A stretch of 64,000 nucleotides of DNA from Pohlia nutans. Lineage: Eukaryota; Streptophyta; Bryopsida; Bryales; Mniaceae. Positions 13,061 through 24,190 of the stretch are shown in pieces; within the stretch, counting starts at the first letter, position 1; every line of letters begins with the position of its first letter. The notes under the pieces are model-generated. The model was not told the origin of the DNA. It worked only from the letters and a program-made list of their open reading frames with translations, and did not search any database. The position numbers were made by a program, and so were the translations under genes. The stretch covers positions 116,650 to 180,649 of the forward strand of contig CM040104.1 of the NCBI GenBank assembly GCA_022496805.1. The letters are read 5' to 3'.

Positions 13061-13128
13061 TCGAAACTCGTTTTACTAAGAAGTAGTCAGTTAGGATTTC
13101 TAGCGTAGCTAGGAGTAGCCGAAATCGC

Positions 13129-13136
13129 TATAAATA
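13129..13136 (+). promoter_or_regulatory. TATA box in LTR copy A
   Basis: TATAAATA lies about 70 bp inside the LTR left edge. The equivalent position carries ATAAATA in copy B (46,028) and TATAAAG in copy C (55,006), each following a shared TAGCC block, so a promoter here is conserved in all three copies. Confidence 0.6.
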
Positions 13137-13511
13137 GGAGAAGGAGTGGCCATAATGGCTCATTTATTATTTTGATGGATGTGGCGCTCGCGAGCGCCAT
13201 AGAGCGAATATTAGGGTCCGAGTTGGCAGCGGGTTTCCGGTAGACCGAGCAACCAGATTGGGAACCGGGTAGAAATAGACGGGTCTCTGACAGACCCGGC
13301 CACGATCTGCGCCATGAAATGTGCAGCCTTAAATTGGGCGACCCACTATTCATTTCGACGCAGCTCTCCCAGCCCTCCTAGGTGACACGTTTTTGTCTTT
13401 CCGGATTACGTTAGTGTAGAGAGTGCGCGACTAGAGAGAGAGGAGCGTGGTAGCCGGAGACTTAGGCGGGGCGCGCGAGTCAGTAGAATAGCTCGTCTAG
13501 AGCCGGTAGAG

Positions 13512-15736
13512 ATGGTGAAGAAGAGCGAGTGGACGTTCGGAATCAAGATCCCGGAGAAGCAGGTGCGCCCGGCCATTTGGGAGGACCCGAGGCATTTGGA
13601 CCAGCTGCGTCAACACCTAATTAAAATTGGATGTAAGGAGCTGCTGTACTTGCCCAAAGACATCTTGGATGGGAGAGTGTTGGAGGAGCTAGCCGAAGGC
13701 GCGTGGTGGAGCAATTCCAGGATAGCGAAATCCTGGGAAAACACGAGAGTTGGACAGTGGCGTAGTGGCGCACCACCTATTGGTTCCCAAACAGCCCATT
13801 TGATTTCGATAAGAAAAAGGGGACTCGGATTGGATGAAAGACCGGTTCACCAAGCTCTTGGACAAGGACGGATTCTGGGTGGACGACTGCCGGATCAACC
13901 GGGAGAAGCGACTTCTCCAATTTCTGGTGCCCATTCTCAGCCCAGACAAACCCACTACCATCATAATCAAGCTGGCAAAGTGTATCTACTCGGCTTACTT
14001 GCACGGCCGGAAGATTGGGTGGGGAATTATTGTCCACGAGCTGGTGGAGAAGGAGGCGCTCAAGATTGGAGGATGCCTCACAGACAGGGAGAAGGTACGG
14101 ATGGAGAAGCGCCAGGAGCGCATCGATTGGAACCCGGCGAAGATTCGGGCCGAGATTCCGGAAGGCGAGGAAAACCCGGATGGTGATCGAAGCCCGGACG
14201 AGGGAGGCAGCGCGGACGAGCGGGGCGACCGGAGCGCCCCAGACGGGCAGGAGGTGTCCCAGCTAGACGAGGAAGAAGGAGATAATCCGGGTGAGCACCG
14301 GGAGGAGCGGAGAGAACCAGGCCAAGAGGAACCGGATGAGAGGGGCCCACCCATAGGGCGCACCCGAGGGCAGAAGAAGAAGAGGAAAGCCATCATCGAG
14401 AGCGATGATGAGGGTGATGAGGACAACACGCAGGTCGTCAGCCCTCCCCGGAAGAAGATGAAGAGCCAGATGAAGACTACCCCGGTAAATGGCCGCGGTT
14501 TCCGGGATGTCCAAAACCAAGGACCAGCCGCCGCCAGAAGAATGTCAAAGTGAAGGCAAAGAGGCGGAGGGAGTCAAGACCGGAGGAGGAGGATTCGGAA
14601 GATGTGGAGGAGCCAATCCGGGAGGCAGCGGAGGAAAGTGTAGGTCCTCGCTGAACCTGAGGGACATTTCCTCCAACCGGTCAGGGAGGCCAATGAGGCT
14701 GTGGAAAAGAGGTACCGTCCGCTCTACGTGGTGATGAGGGGCGTTGGTCAAGAACAAAAAGGTGGGCGAGTATCCGGAGCTAGTCTGGAAACTGCGAAAG
14801 GAGGTGGACCGGATCGGGATGGAAAAGGACCGGAGCCGAAAGGAAGCCAACAAGATGGCCGTCTTGGTGTTGGATCAGAAGACGGAGATTGGGCAACTAA
14901 GGGAGGAAATCCGGGCCATGGAGTAGCAAGACCAGACTACGCTCAAGATGTTGGGGAAGTTATTTCAACCGGATGGAGAAGTCCAGACCAAGGCCCGGTT
15001 GTATGACAAGAAGGTGATGGAATCCGGTATGGAGGGGGCAGCGCGGGCAAAGGATATCATGAAGGAGTACGCGGCGAAGGTGGAGGAGACGCTGATGGAC
15101 TTCCGGTAGTTGGTAGCCGCGGTGCTCGAAAGGTGTCCACCCGGGCTCCAACGAGAAAGAGGGAAAACCAGTCGGAGGGGAGGAGGCATCCCTCTAGCTA
15201 GCAGCGAGTTGTTGACGCAATTCCATATATCACAAGATGTGCTCCGGGCTGGAGACATGGACCGGATGATGGGGGCCGAAAACTCTACTCCGGAGCAGAC
15301 GTCGCGACCGGTTGTGAGCTCGGAAAGGAGCCCACCACGCAGGAGCCTGGAACCGGTTCTGATAGATGACCAACGGGAGGCGAGTTTGGCCGGTTTGGTG
15401 AACCAGAAAGAGGAGATGGCAGAGACCGGTACCCAACCGGATAAAGGGGGAAGACCCGGAGGTGAACTAGAAGGCGACCTGGAGTTGAACCAGAAGGCGA
15501 CCCGGAAGGTCACTTGGATGGCGAACCCGAGGGCGAACGCAGTGCGCAAGGGAGCAAACCGGAGGCGCAGGAGCAAGACCAAGAGCAGGCGCAGGAGGGG
15601 GAAGAAGAAGAAGACGACGAAGAAGAAGGGAACCGGGTGCGGGAAAACCGAAGTAAGAGAGCCGAAGAGGGCTCCGATGACTCCTGCTCGACTCACTGAG
15701 CGCACTACGCGGAGGACAGTGGTCTGGAAGGGTTAG
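13512..15736 (+). pseudogene. LTR-embedded ORF, copy A (plant transposon-protein-like, coiled-coil tail)
   Basis: A broken gene of about 740 codons that aligns along its length with 46,407-48,675. Start chosen at MVKKSEWT, near the equivalent start in copy B. The amino-terminal part carries GCKELLYL, then after a frameshift near 13,750 KDRFTKLL, KRLLQFLVP, SPDKPTT and GWGIIVHEL. This layout resembles the putative plant transposon protein domain (PF20167/ATHILA-like) found beside plant gypsy elements; that is recall, not a search. A charged linker follows with KKKRK and PPRKKMK (nuclear-localisation-like), then a coiled-coil region and FQPDGEVQTKARLYD, which is identical in copy B. Several frameshifts and a stop at about 15,107 prevent one product. 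Copy A lacks 18 codons present in copies B and C. Confidence 0.55.
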
Positions 15737-15928
15737 GGGAATAGGGGTTTCGGAGTTTCGTGGTAACCGGACCCGGTTAGGTAGGTTAACTTTTAGATTA
15801 GGTAGGCTAAGCATTTTGTGTATACAACTTTTGAGGAAGTAGACGTTTGAGTCAAACTAGGATAAGGAGTAAACCGTTGTAGGATTTGTGGGTTTTCCAG
15901 ATCCAAGTACTTTGGGCTCGCTACTTAT

Positions 15929-15951
15929 CAAGGAATGTTCGCCATTCCTTG
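15929..15951 (+). promoter_or_regulatory. conserved stem-loop in LTR, copy A
   Basis: CAAGGAATG pairs perfectly with CATTCCTTG around a 5-nt loop. The same 9-bp stem with a slightly different loop occurs in copy B at 48,983, and both are followed by GGGTCTTTT. It lies downstream of the ORF, so a role in RNA 3' end formation or in the R region is plausible but not shown. Confidence 0.6.
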
Positions 15952-16375
15952 GGTCTTTTGTAGCACTTTAGTCTTGTAAGTAAATGACTATAGATGCATT
16001 TTCCGGAAACCGTATGTGTGTTTATGGTTGTTTGTTGATTGATACAGTGCTCAAATAATCCCTTGGTGACCGGAAGGGCTAACCAAGTTCTCGAGTGAGT
16101 TTGGTTTAGAGTCCGGGATACAAAATTTTGGGTGACGTAGGGGTTGTTTGAAGAGGTGATTTCCATGTCTGGTTGCAGTGGATAATCCGGGTTAGTGGCT
16201 GAGCAGTAGGAAGGAGTACTCCGAACTGTACAGAACTCCTGGATGGGTAGTCCGGTAGAGGTGCCAGCATTTGGATAGTCCGTGCGAGAGAAGAATACAG
16301 AATTGCTAGAGTAAAACAGGCTGTAAGAAACCAAGTTTGATCCCGGACACCCCGGACAATGTCCACCCCGGTTAA

Positions 16376-16951
16376 CCCCTAAAGGACCACGAGGCCACCA
16401 CGTGGCTTCTGAAACTAGAAAGTGAGGAATTTCAAGTTGCTAGACCGTGAATTGTAAAGTGAGCAACAAAGAGACCCTCGTTCTTTTTTAAAGCTAAATT
16501 TGTGAGTACTTCTCAATCGAAATTTCATGAAGTGTGCAATTTTTGGTGATTTTTTTGAGCTGCAAGGAGGTTATTTGGGCATCATTTGAGACCCTCATAT
16601 CTTTCTCCTCACACCTCCAAATTAATTGAATTTTTTTGCACATATTCAAAATGATGATCATGATGCATGGTAGAGATTTCAAATTTTTTGGAGCACTTTT
16701 GATCAATCCGATTTCTACATGTGTACAAAATACCGTGAAGAAGTTCCATCAATCTTCTCAACGGTGGCATTTTCTCAAAAATTGTGCGATCCTGTCGATC
16801 CTTTTTTCATACAAAAGCTATGTGAGTCTTCTTCGATTTCAACGGTGCTAATTGTAAAAATTTACCCACACCAATGAGGAATTGAGCTTATTATAAGAGC
16901 TAGTCAAGAAAACAAGAGCTGAACTAAAAACCCCCCCTGGTCCTTTAGGGG
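16376..16951. mobile_element. piggyBac-like MITE inserted in LTR copy A
   Basis: CCCCTAAAGGACCA at the left end is exactly repeated, inverted, at the right end, and both ends abut TTAA (16,372-16,375 and 16,952-16,955). LTR copy B has the uninterrupted site near 49,422 with GGTTAGCAAGTCG, which serves as an empty-site control. The interior has no gene. Confidence 0.8.
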
Positions 16952-17494
16952 TTAATAAGTCGTTGTAGTATTTTGAAGGAAGGGGGAAATCGGGTTGCGC
17001 TTGTGTGACCGGCTGTGGGTTTGGGGTGAAACTCACAGTTGAAGTGCAGTACGGAAAGTACCCGAATTGTAGGGTTGTGTAAGTGGAACTGGGAGGTAGT
17101 GAAGTTCCCATCACTTAAATCAGTAGGGGGTGTGTCTTTTAATCCAGCACTCCTAATGCAAATGGAGAACCCTCTGAGGGAAAACAGAGGCTAACTAAAC
17201 CAGGTTAAGTCATAAAGGTGGACCTGGAAGAGAGGAGTGGCTAAGTTTCCTCCCCAAAAGGAAACCAGATCTAGCCGTGACCGGATCAGTCAGTAGGAAG
17301 GAGAAGATCCGGTTTAGCGCAGAAAGAGGGAGTTAGCCGGTAGTACCAGAGTAGTAGCTACCATTCTAGACCGATTTCCGGAAGCCTTCTAGTTCATAGA
17401 ATCTCCGCGAAACGATAACCCGGAAATCACCTCTATGAGCGCTCTTAACACGAAAAAGAGCGTTCTAGGGGAGTATCCGGTATCAGGTGCTACG

Positions 17495-17920
17495 AAATTC
17501 AACTTGAATTGAGTTGAATTATAACTAATTCTGTAGATTTCCCGAAAGAATACATAGTTTTGTTATGTTTTGTTTATTCTTGTATTTTAAATTTTTAATA
17601 CTTCAACTCGAGTCGAGTTGAATTGCACTCTCAGTACAAATTTTCTGTGTAATTCCACTCAACTTGAATTGAATTAGAACTATATTAATGTATACGTAGA
17701 GTAATTTTAATTTTTTTCGTATTTCTGTACGGTAGTGTCTTCGAGATTTTAGCTCGGGTCGAGTTGAATTGCGCCCTGACTATGTATTTGTTGTGTGATT
17801 CAACTCGACTCGATCTGAATGTCAATCTCGGTGGACTAAAATTTTAAGATGTTTTTGGACTTATTGTTCCCAAAGTACGTCATTTTCAATGTCTGTCGAG
17901 TTGAATTGACATTGAGATAA
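17495..17920. repeat. degenerate repeats with CGAGTTGAATTG motif
   Basis: The motif CGAGTTGAATTG or its complement CAACTCGA recurs at about 17,500, 17,605, 17,640, 17,760, 17,805 and 17,895. Related CTCGATTCGAGCTGAA motifs make up the array at 34,089. No coding content. Confidence 0.5.
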
Positions 17921-18960
17921 AATGCACTATACGATATCATATACTCTATTTCAATTTAGCATTCAGTAAAATCAATGAAGCATTCACGAAAATCTATGCT
18001 AATTCAAATGTCCATACATTGAAATTCAGAATCAGAAGCACTGTGCAAACCTGATACACAAACAATGTAAGACATGTAATTAAAATACTAAATACTTAAC
18101 AAGGAGACTTTTTTCGCAAAACTGGAATTGAAGTAAACGAAATGTACCTCGAATGCTGGGAATGTATTCCAAATCGCGTATTACGCTCGAACGCGCTACA
18201 AAAACTAAACACTGTTCAAGACAAAACATTGACGAAATAGTAATGAGCATTTCATCGCCAAGAATATACTACCAAACTATAGCATCAGGTCTCCAAGTAC
18301 ATCCTAAACAGAATCAAAGCTCCACATCGCATTCTACTTGCTATAGTCATACAGTTACCTAGGTAGAAAAATTCCAGCAAACACGCATTAGGGGCTATGA
18401 ATGAGTGATCCAATCTAAAAAATGGGACAGGGTTTGGAAAGGTTTTTCAATAATCTTTAAAGAATCCAATCAAGCTATCTAGGAAGGCAACTACAGTAAA
18501 TAAAATACTACCTATGCTCTTAAAACCTGACTAGCAGACCACGACAGGATCAACATTAATTTCAGCAAACCACACGAGTGTCAGAATTCTGAGAAACGCA
18601 TGGAATTCAATCACAATTAAACTTCTGACACGGATATATATAAGAGGGCAAAAAGAGAAACATAATTCTTGTGGTTATGTTTGTAGCCTCACTATGTATT
18701 TGCTGAAACCAGGTTGAGAAAATAACGTGCTTGTCATGGTTTAAACATGTTCTTTGTGACTCCAAAGCAGACATACATGACAAAAGTATAAGATTTTGGG
18801 GTTCCAGAATTATCTCACACAAAACGGTCACTCCACCTTGAACTTGCGGTCCAAACAACTTTGTCAAATTCTAGCTTCAAATCTTCAAATTTCGGCTTGT
18901 GTTCTTCAAATTCCACATTTGAGCTTCACCTTGAAATCTTGCCTAACTTTGAACTACACC
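17921..18960. other. AT-rich intergenic DNA
   Basis: Open frames here (for example 18,153-18,362 and 18,607-18,867) show no recognisable motif and no matching splice sites. I see nothing else. Confidence 0.45.
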
Positions 18961-19560
18961 TGTGTCAAAACCCTAATGAGGAAACTCTAAACACCAGTGC
19001 ACCAAAGCAAACAGACACTAAGCATGCACTGAGCCCTAAACAAGGCCTGAACTCTAGAAATTTTGAACCAAGAGAGGTACCGTGAAACCATGAAGAGACC
19101 TTACTGCAACGAACTTTTAACCCTAAACGAACCCTACTACGGAGACTACGGAGACTGGAGACAACAAACCCTTTTGCGACAAAAACAAACCCTAGCGACA
19201 TCAAACAAAACCCTAGCGGAAACAAACAAAACCCTAGTTGGGAGGAACTTCAAAACGTACGTCAAGAAACAAGGAACAACAACCCGTACTCGAACCCTAC
19301 GCCGTAAGCAAACGAAACCCTAGAAGCAACAGAATTGCGCATTCCAAACCCTAAGGCGTAGTGAAAAATTGCAAGCAAGAACAAGACTACCAGTAATAGC
19401 AAGAGCGCCAGCAGAAGAGAAAGAGTGCCAACAACAAAGAGAGAGCACCAGGAGCATAGATAGAGCGCCAGTAGAAACTGCGGCAGCGACAAAGCAGGGT
19501 ATGAGAGCAGCGTGTTCAAGCGGGGAGGAAGCGCCAGCAGGAGCAAATGAGCTCCAAACC
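18961..19560. repeat. telobox-rich segment (AAACCCTA motifs)
   Basis: AAACCCTA or AACCCTA occurs about ten times, densest at 19,150-19,350. Such interstitial telobox motifs are common in plant promoters and 5' regions and near ancient telomeric insertions. Overlapping frames on the two strands (18,965-19,546) follow from the repeats and are not supported as genes. Confidence 0.5.
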
Positions 19561-19653
19561 CTAATGGCCCTCAATCCCATGCATGCCCTGCCCGGAAAAC
19601 AGAAAATGAACTGCATGCCCGTAGGGAAAAAAAAGAATGTGTTGTCCGTGCAG

Positions 19654-19799
19654 ACACATGTATATACATGTATATACACATACATGTGCATGTACATGCA
19701 TAAACATGCGTATATACATGTGTACATATACACGCATGTGTATGCATGTATATACAAGTATATGTATGCATATACATGTATATGTGTATATATACACAC
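19654..19799. repeat. alternating purine-pyrimidine tract
   Basis: About 146 bp made almost only of TA, CA, TG and CG steps, with two short breaks (CATAAACATG and ATACAAGTAT). CATGTATA and its variants repeat irregularly. Such tracts can adopt Z-DNA or cruciform structure; frames on either strand are repeat translations. Confidence 0.85.
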
Positions 19800-21225
19800 T
19801 ACGTGGAAGGCAGGTCTCGGCAGAAAATAATTCTCCAAAAAAATACTAAAAGAACTAATAAGTTTTTAAAGCGTATTGTTGAAATCAACAAAAATGAAGT
19901 CAACGAAATGCCAAAAATAAATAAAACCAACTTAGAACAAAATAGTCATCATAATTGGATTAAAACATAACAGTCAATGCACAAAAAGAAAAAAGAAAAA
20001 AACTTTTAGTAGCTGGTAAACATTTAATGTTAGCTATTTATAGCCGATTTCTTAATAATTACTTTTATAATTCCCAACATCCACGTTTTAAACTTTTATT
20101 AATTATTCAACATGAAAGTGTCAACCTGCACTGTTAGCTATTAACCCTTTAATGTGTTATCGTCCATATATAGGACGATGAAAGATTTAAGTTGTTTAGA
20201 TCTCATGTAGGTTAGACAACTTTCATCTTCCAAAATTACTCTTGGTTATTGTGCATGTTGATTATTCTTTGGACTGTTTGGATCTGATTTCAAAATAAAT
20301 TAATATGATTTTTGTATAAATATGACAATCGGTTAATGCCAAATGCCATTCTTGATTCAAAAAGTGAACTTTGAAACATAATTTTTGAAAATACAAGGTA
20401 GAATCAAATAATGGAACCAAACCATCTTGTAGAACATATTATTCCAATCTCATTACAATTTTTCTAAACTTTTTTGTCTTAATTTGGAAATTATAATTGA
20501 ATTTCAAGAGAAGACCTTTCAAAATTAAATAAAGATTATTGATAAAAAATATATTGCATCCAACCGCACAAATGTGATCTTCATGCATACATTTGGAATG
20601 TGTGCCAGTGCGTTTCTGCGACTGCAAATCTGCCTTCCATTAGGGTTTGCAGACTACATATACGCAATGAAAGGCCCCATTTTCTGAACAATCCCTTTCA
20701 GGCTCCTTACATTATATTTTAGGTAATTTGATTTTCGAAATTGCAGCGTTAGCAATAGTTAGCCCTTTGAATTTGTTCCAAAAAACAAAACTCAAAAATA
20801 TTAAAATAAAAATAATAGTGATAATAAAATAAAATTAACAAAAAATAGTAAACCCTTGAAAGAAAGGTAGCGTTTTTAGAGGCACCAATACTTTCACATA
20901 ATAGGGAGTTGCTCATGTCTTCTTGCATTTTGATTAAAATTTTACTCTATAAGGACAAAAACGTAGATAAGGCCATATTAATTATATTAAGACATTTCAC
21001 AGATTTTGATATAGATTAGTTATTCGAAAATTCACTTAAAAACTAGTAATTGAAATTAAAAATATATAATGGTCAAATAGTGATTCTACAATGAAATTGT
21101 AAAAGTTGAATCCTAAACCTAATTATAAAAGAAATAATTGTGAAGAGATAAAACTGAGATAAAATTGAGAACGCAAAAAGTCTCAATATAACGAATATGA
21201 CCTTGCATGTAATTAATTCTAGAAA
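19800..21225. other. AT-rich intergenic DNA
   Basis: No gene or clear repeat seen; the frame at 20,439-20,627 is AT-biased and isolated. Confidence 0.5.
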
Positions 21226-22080
21226 TGTTAACCGAATATTCGTTGGATATTCCCTTAGGCTCAGAGTAGGCTAGTCTATACCTGGCAGGAATAGACCCGG
21301 CAGGCGATACCCGGTAGTATAGGCTAGTACAGACTGGTCGACCCGACTATTCCGGTCGACCATTCTGACACACTATCAAACCAGTCTCCTATATATACTT
21401 TCCCCCTCTTTGAGAGAGGTGTTGCTATACATTTTGTACATCTTCTTTACTGGCAGCCTCAGTCGTACTTCATTCTTGTTATAAACCTTCGTGTGTGCAC
21501 TAGTATGTTAGACTACTGCTGTAGTAGTATCATTTCGTGCTCTTGTATCACTCTTTGTGTTTGCATCTTGGTTAGTTGCAGTAGTCTATAGGTATGCAGG
21601 AGCCGACTTACTAGCATACTGGTGCTTTTTCCTAGTCGACAGTACCTTCTCCTTCGTTAAAAACCTCTTACTACTCCTCTCAATCTCTATTGACTAGTCT
21701 GGAGTAGAGTAGTCTCCGGTCGCTGGCAACATAATCTGTTGTTCACTGCTAGCGGGCTGCAAAACTTGTAGTTTTCTGGTTTTTTCCAAAATTCTGCCGT
21801 GATATAATCTGATTCGTGTTGCATTGAAAGGGTCGACCTGTTCGTATGCGGGTTTATCCAATATTAGAACTTTCGTTACATACTCTCGCATTTGATGCCA
21901 TCGAGGGCATATCTTGTACTACTGTGGGTTTCTTGGATGTGTTGACATCACATTACCTGGCGCCTGCTGCCATCAAAGGCAGAACCTGTAGTTTTAGGGT
22001 GTCTTTGACTATTCTGCAATCGCACTAGCATGGCTAGATGGCCAAATTCCCAAGTGCAGAGCGTTCTGCTGTATAACAAT
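21226..22080. promoter_or_regulatory. possible promoter or LTR-like region upstream of the 22-kb gene
   Basis: A GC-richer segment begins at TGTTAACCG (21,228), contains repeated TAGACTGGT/GGTCGACC phrases and a TATA-like CTATATATACT near 21,390, and precedes a plus-strand gene remnant. TGTTA at the left would suit a Copia-type LTR, but I found no matching right end or primer-binding site. It is best read as an upstream region of unknown origin. Confidence 0.25.
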
Positions 22081-23344
22081 CAAGACAGAGACGGCAACTG
22101 GATCCCAATGAGGTTGGACCGTGATTCATAGGTTATGCTACAACCAACGTCGGAGGGGCCTTCGGGTAGAGAGGCAAGGCGGCATGGTGGAGATAAATTT
22201 CGAGGCACCTTCAAAGCGCAGATCATAGATTTCTCGTGGACACTTGGTGTGCGTGGAGAAATCAACTTGGATAAAGTGCTTGTGCGACATGCGCACTAGC
22301 CTCGCCATCTACGTTTGGATCCAGCGTTGGCAGCGAATGGGCCATGCATGGCCAACTACTGTCGCATTCTGAGGATTGGATGCACCCCGCATCTATTATT
22401 GGTCCCATTCTTGAGCTCCATGCAGAGATTGGGGAGGCAACCCGGAATGGTCGAAGTCACGTGGACTTGTTGGACACAGGTACATTCTTCCTCAAGGGTG
22501 TGTATTTCCCTCCAGTGAGCCCCGAGTTGTACGAGAAGGTAGAAGCCCTCCTGCTCCCTGGTTTCAACAATTTCGAATGGCCTTTTCCAGACATGCACAC
22601 ATCCAAGGCCTTCGGAACCAGGCTTACCGTCGATTTTGCAAATGCGATGAAAGCGTCGACCGGTAGTAGTTTCGCCCACCAGCAAATGGTTTATGCTTAT
22701 TCATGTTATGGTTAGTTTGTTTGCTGTAGCATGTGACAACATTCGACGGACACCTATTCTCTTCGTTCTCTACACTCCATCTGAGGCTCTCCTAAGCAGC
22801 TTGATGAATCCGGGGTGGAGCGAGAAGTTTCACATTGGCCAGGATGTTATCAAGTGTGTTGTGAATAGGTCCAGCATCGTCTTCCGCTATCATGTGGGTA
22901 GGCAGACACTGTACACCAGGTTCCAGTATACAAGGTTTAGGGGTGCTGCCAACAACAGGTGGGATGCGATTGACCACCTACCGGACGTGGAGATGGTGGA
23001 AGTGTGTTGTCTGTTCAGAGGAAGTGCGATGCCAACATTTCAAGTGGGCAAGGCATGGCCAGTATCCCACTTACGCCACAAAATTGCAATGACGCTCGGA
23101 GATGGCGTTCTTGAAGAATACAACATGGTTGTGCTGGAGGTAACCGGTAATCGCGAAAAAAAAGTACCTGTTGTTCGCACCATTCTCTCGGATTTTGGGA
23201 CCCAATCTTCTGCTGCTTGTTTGAAGCAAACAAAACTAACGTACCAAGTTTGATGCCTTGATGCAGATCAACAAACGCCATGAGAGACATCTACTTGCTG
23301 GTGAGGTCGCGGTTCCCAAAACCATCAAGATTGTAGAAGTGTAG
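22081..23344 (+). pseudogene. unrecognised decayed gene, plus strand
   Basis: A chain of overlapping frames reads continuously across 1.26 kb with about three frameshifts and two stops. Recognisable blocks are RDGNWIPMRLD, IIDFSWTLGVRGEINLD, LLDTGTFFLKGVYFPP, FEWPFPDMHTSKAFGTRL and, in the longest frame (22,693-23,253), VVNRSSIVFRYHVGRQTLY. It ends with a short basic peptide KRHERHLLAGEV and a stop at 23,342. GC content is well above the flanks. I do not recognise the family; position between repeat modules suggests a transposon-borne gene. Confidence 0.45.
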
Positions 23345-23548
23345 GATGAGAGGTTTTTTTCGGGGGTATTTCTAATAGGGTCTTGACTAGTCCGCCTACG
23401 ATTAGTAATGCAAGGTTTAAGTTTCCCTACACTAACCATTTGGTCCATACAGTTTGACCGGGGCAGCTCTCTAAACCGTTGGCAGCACCCCATTTTTTAC
23501 AAGCACTGGAAATTATCTACCATACACGGATGGAAATCCTAGTCAAAA

Positions 23549-23976
23549 ATGCAAATCCATGGATTAAGTGCAAATCCTAGTCAAAAATGATGATGCTAGC
23601 AAACTTGTTGGACTCAGATGCAAATCCTGGTCAAAAATGTAAATCCTAGTCAAAGATGCAAATCCTAGTCAAAAATGCAAAACCAAGTCAAAAATGAAAA
23701 TCCGTCTCAAAAATGCAAATCCATGGATTAAGTGCAAATCCTAGTCAAAACTGATGATGCCAACAAACTTGTTTTACTCAGATGCAAATCCTAGTCAAAA
23801 ATGCAAATCCTAGTCAAAGATGCAAATCCTAGTCAAAAATGCAAAACCAAGTCAAAAATGCAAATCCGTCTCAAAAATGCAAATCCATGGATTAAGTGCA
23901 AATCCTAGTCAAAAATGATGATGCCAACAAACTTGTTGGACTCAGATGCAAATCCTAGTCAAAAATGCAAAACCTA
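23549..23976. repeat. 164-bp tandem repeat built of about 20-bp subunits
   Basis: GCAAATCCATGGATTAAGTG recurs at 23,551, 23,715 and 23,879, an exact 164-bp spacing. Within each unit the subrepeat AATCCTAGTCAAAAATGC occurs many times. Each unit also contains TGCCAACAAACTTGTT or a variant, a motif seen again, inverted, near 27,790 and in the 31.5-32.1-kb region. Confidence 0.85.
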
Positions 23977-24190
23977 TAGAACGGTACAACTAGCATTTGA
24001 CTTGTATATTGTTCTCATTTCAACGATGTTTGTCCATTTGTACAGTACCCTATAGAACGGTACAGCTGGCATTTGACTTGTAAGAAGTTGTTTTAAAAGT
24101 TATCCATTTTTTTAATATCCTTCAATACTACCCTTTCAAAACAATAGTACCACGCAACTTCAACGAGCACAAAGAATTTCGGGGAATTTG
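23977..24190 (+). repeat. inverted repeat module, left copy
   Basis: Contains TATAGAACGGTACA twice, GATGTTTGTCCATTTGTACA, ACTACCCTTTCAAAAC and CACGCAACTTCAACGAGCAC. The same blocks in the same order appear on the minus strand at 27,790-27,995, so the two flank the 25-27.4-kb gene in inverted orientation. Confidence 0.75.

Larger units (their letters stand above)
13061..17494 (+). mobile_element. solo-like long LTR (copy A) of a Ty3/gypsy family, ORF inside
   Basis: The left edge (TCGAAACTCGTTTT) matches the left edges of copies at 45,958 and 54,936, and the right edge (GGTGCTAC) matches the sequence just before the tRNA-Asp primer-binding site at 52,308. Between the edges A and B are collinear: TATA box, ORF, conserved hairpin, then a shared CCGG-rich tail. 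The size is about 3.86 kb once the 576-bp MITE at 16,376 is removed. No primer-binding site or gag follows, so it looks like a solo LTR. A clean 5-bp target duplication was not found (CAATT against AAATT at best). Confidence 0.65.

Noticed and set aside
19320..19849. Overlapping frames of 70-172 codons on both strands
   Set aside because: They run through the purine-pyrimidine tract and telobox repeats and show no gene signal.
21958..21973. TGGCGCCTGCTGCC as a second tRNA-Asp primer-binding site
   Set aside because: Needs an indel, lacks the GGGGA end and has no gag or LTR end next to it.
23549..23976. CRISPR-like array of short repeats
   Set aside because: Subunits are contiguous and degenerate with a 164-bp higher-order period, without unique spacers, in a plant-type context.
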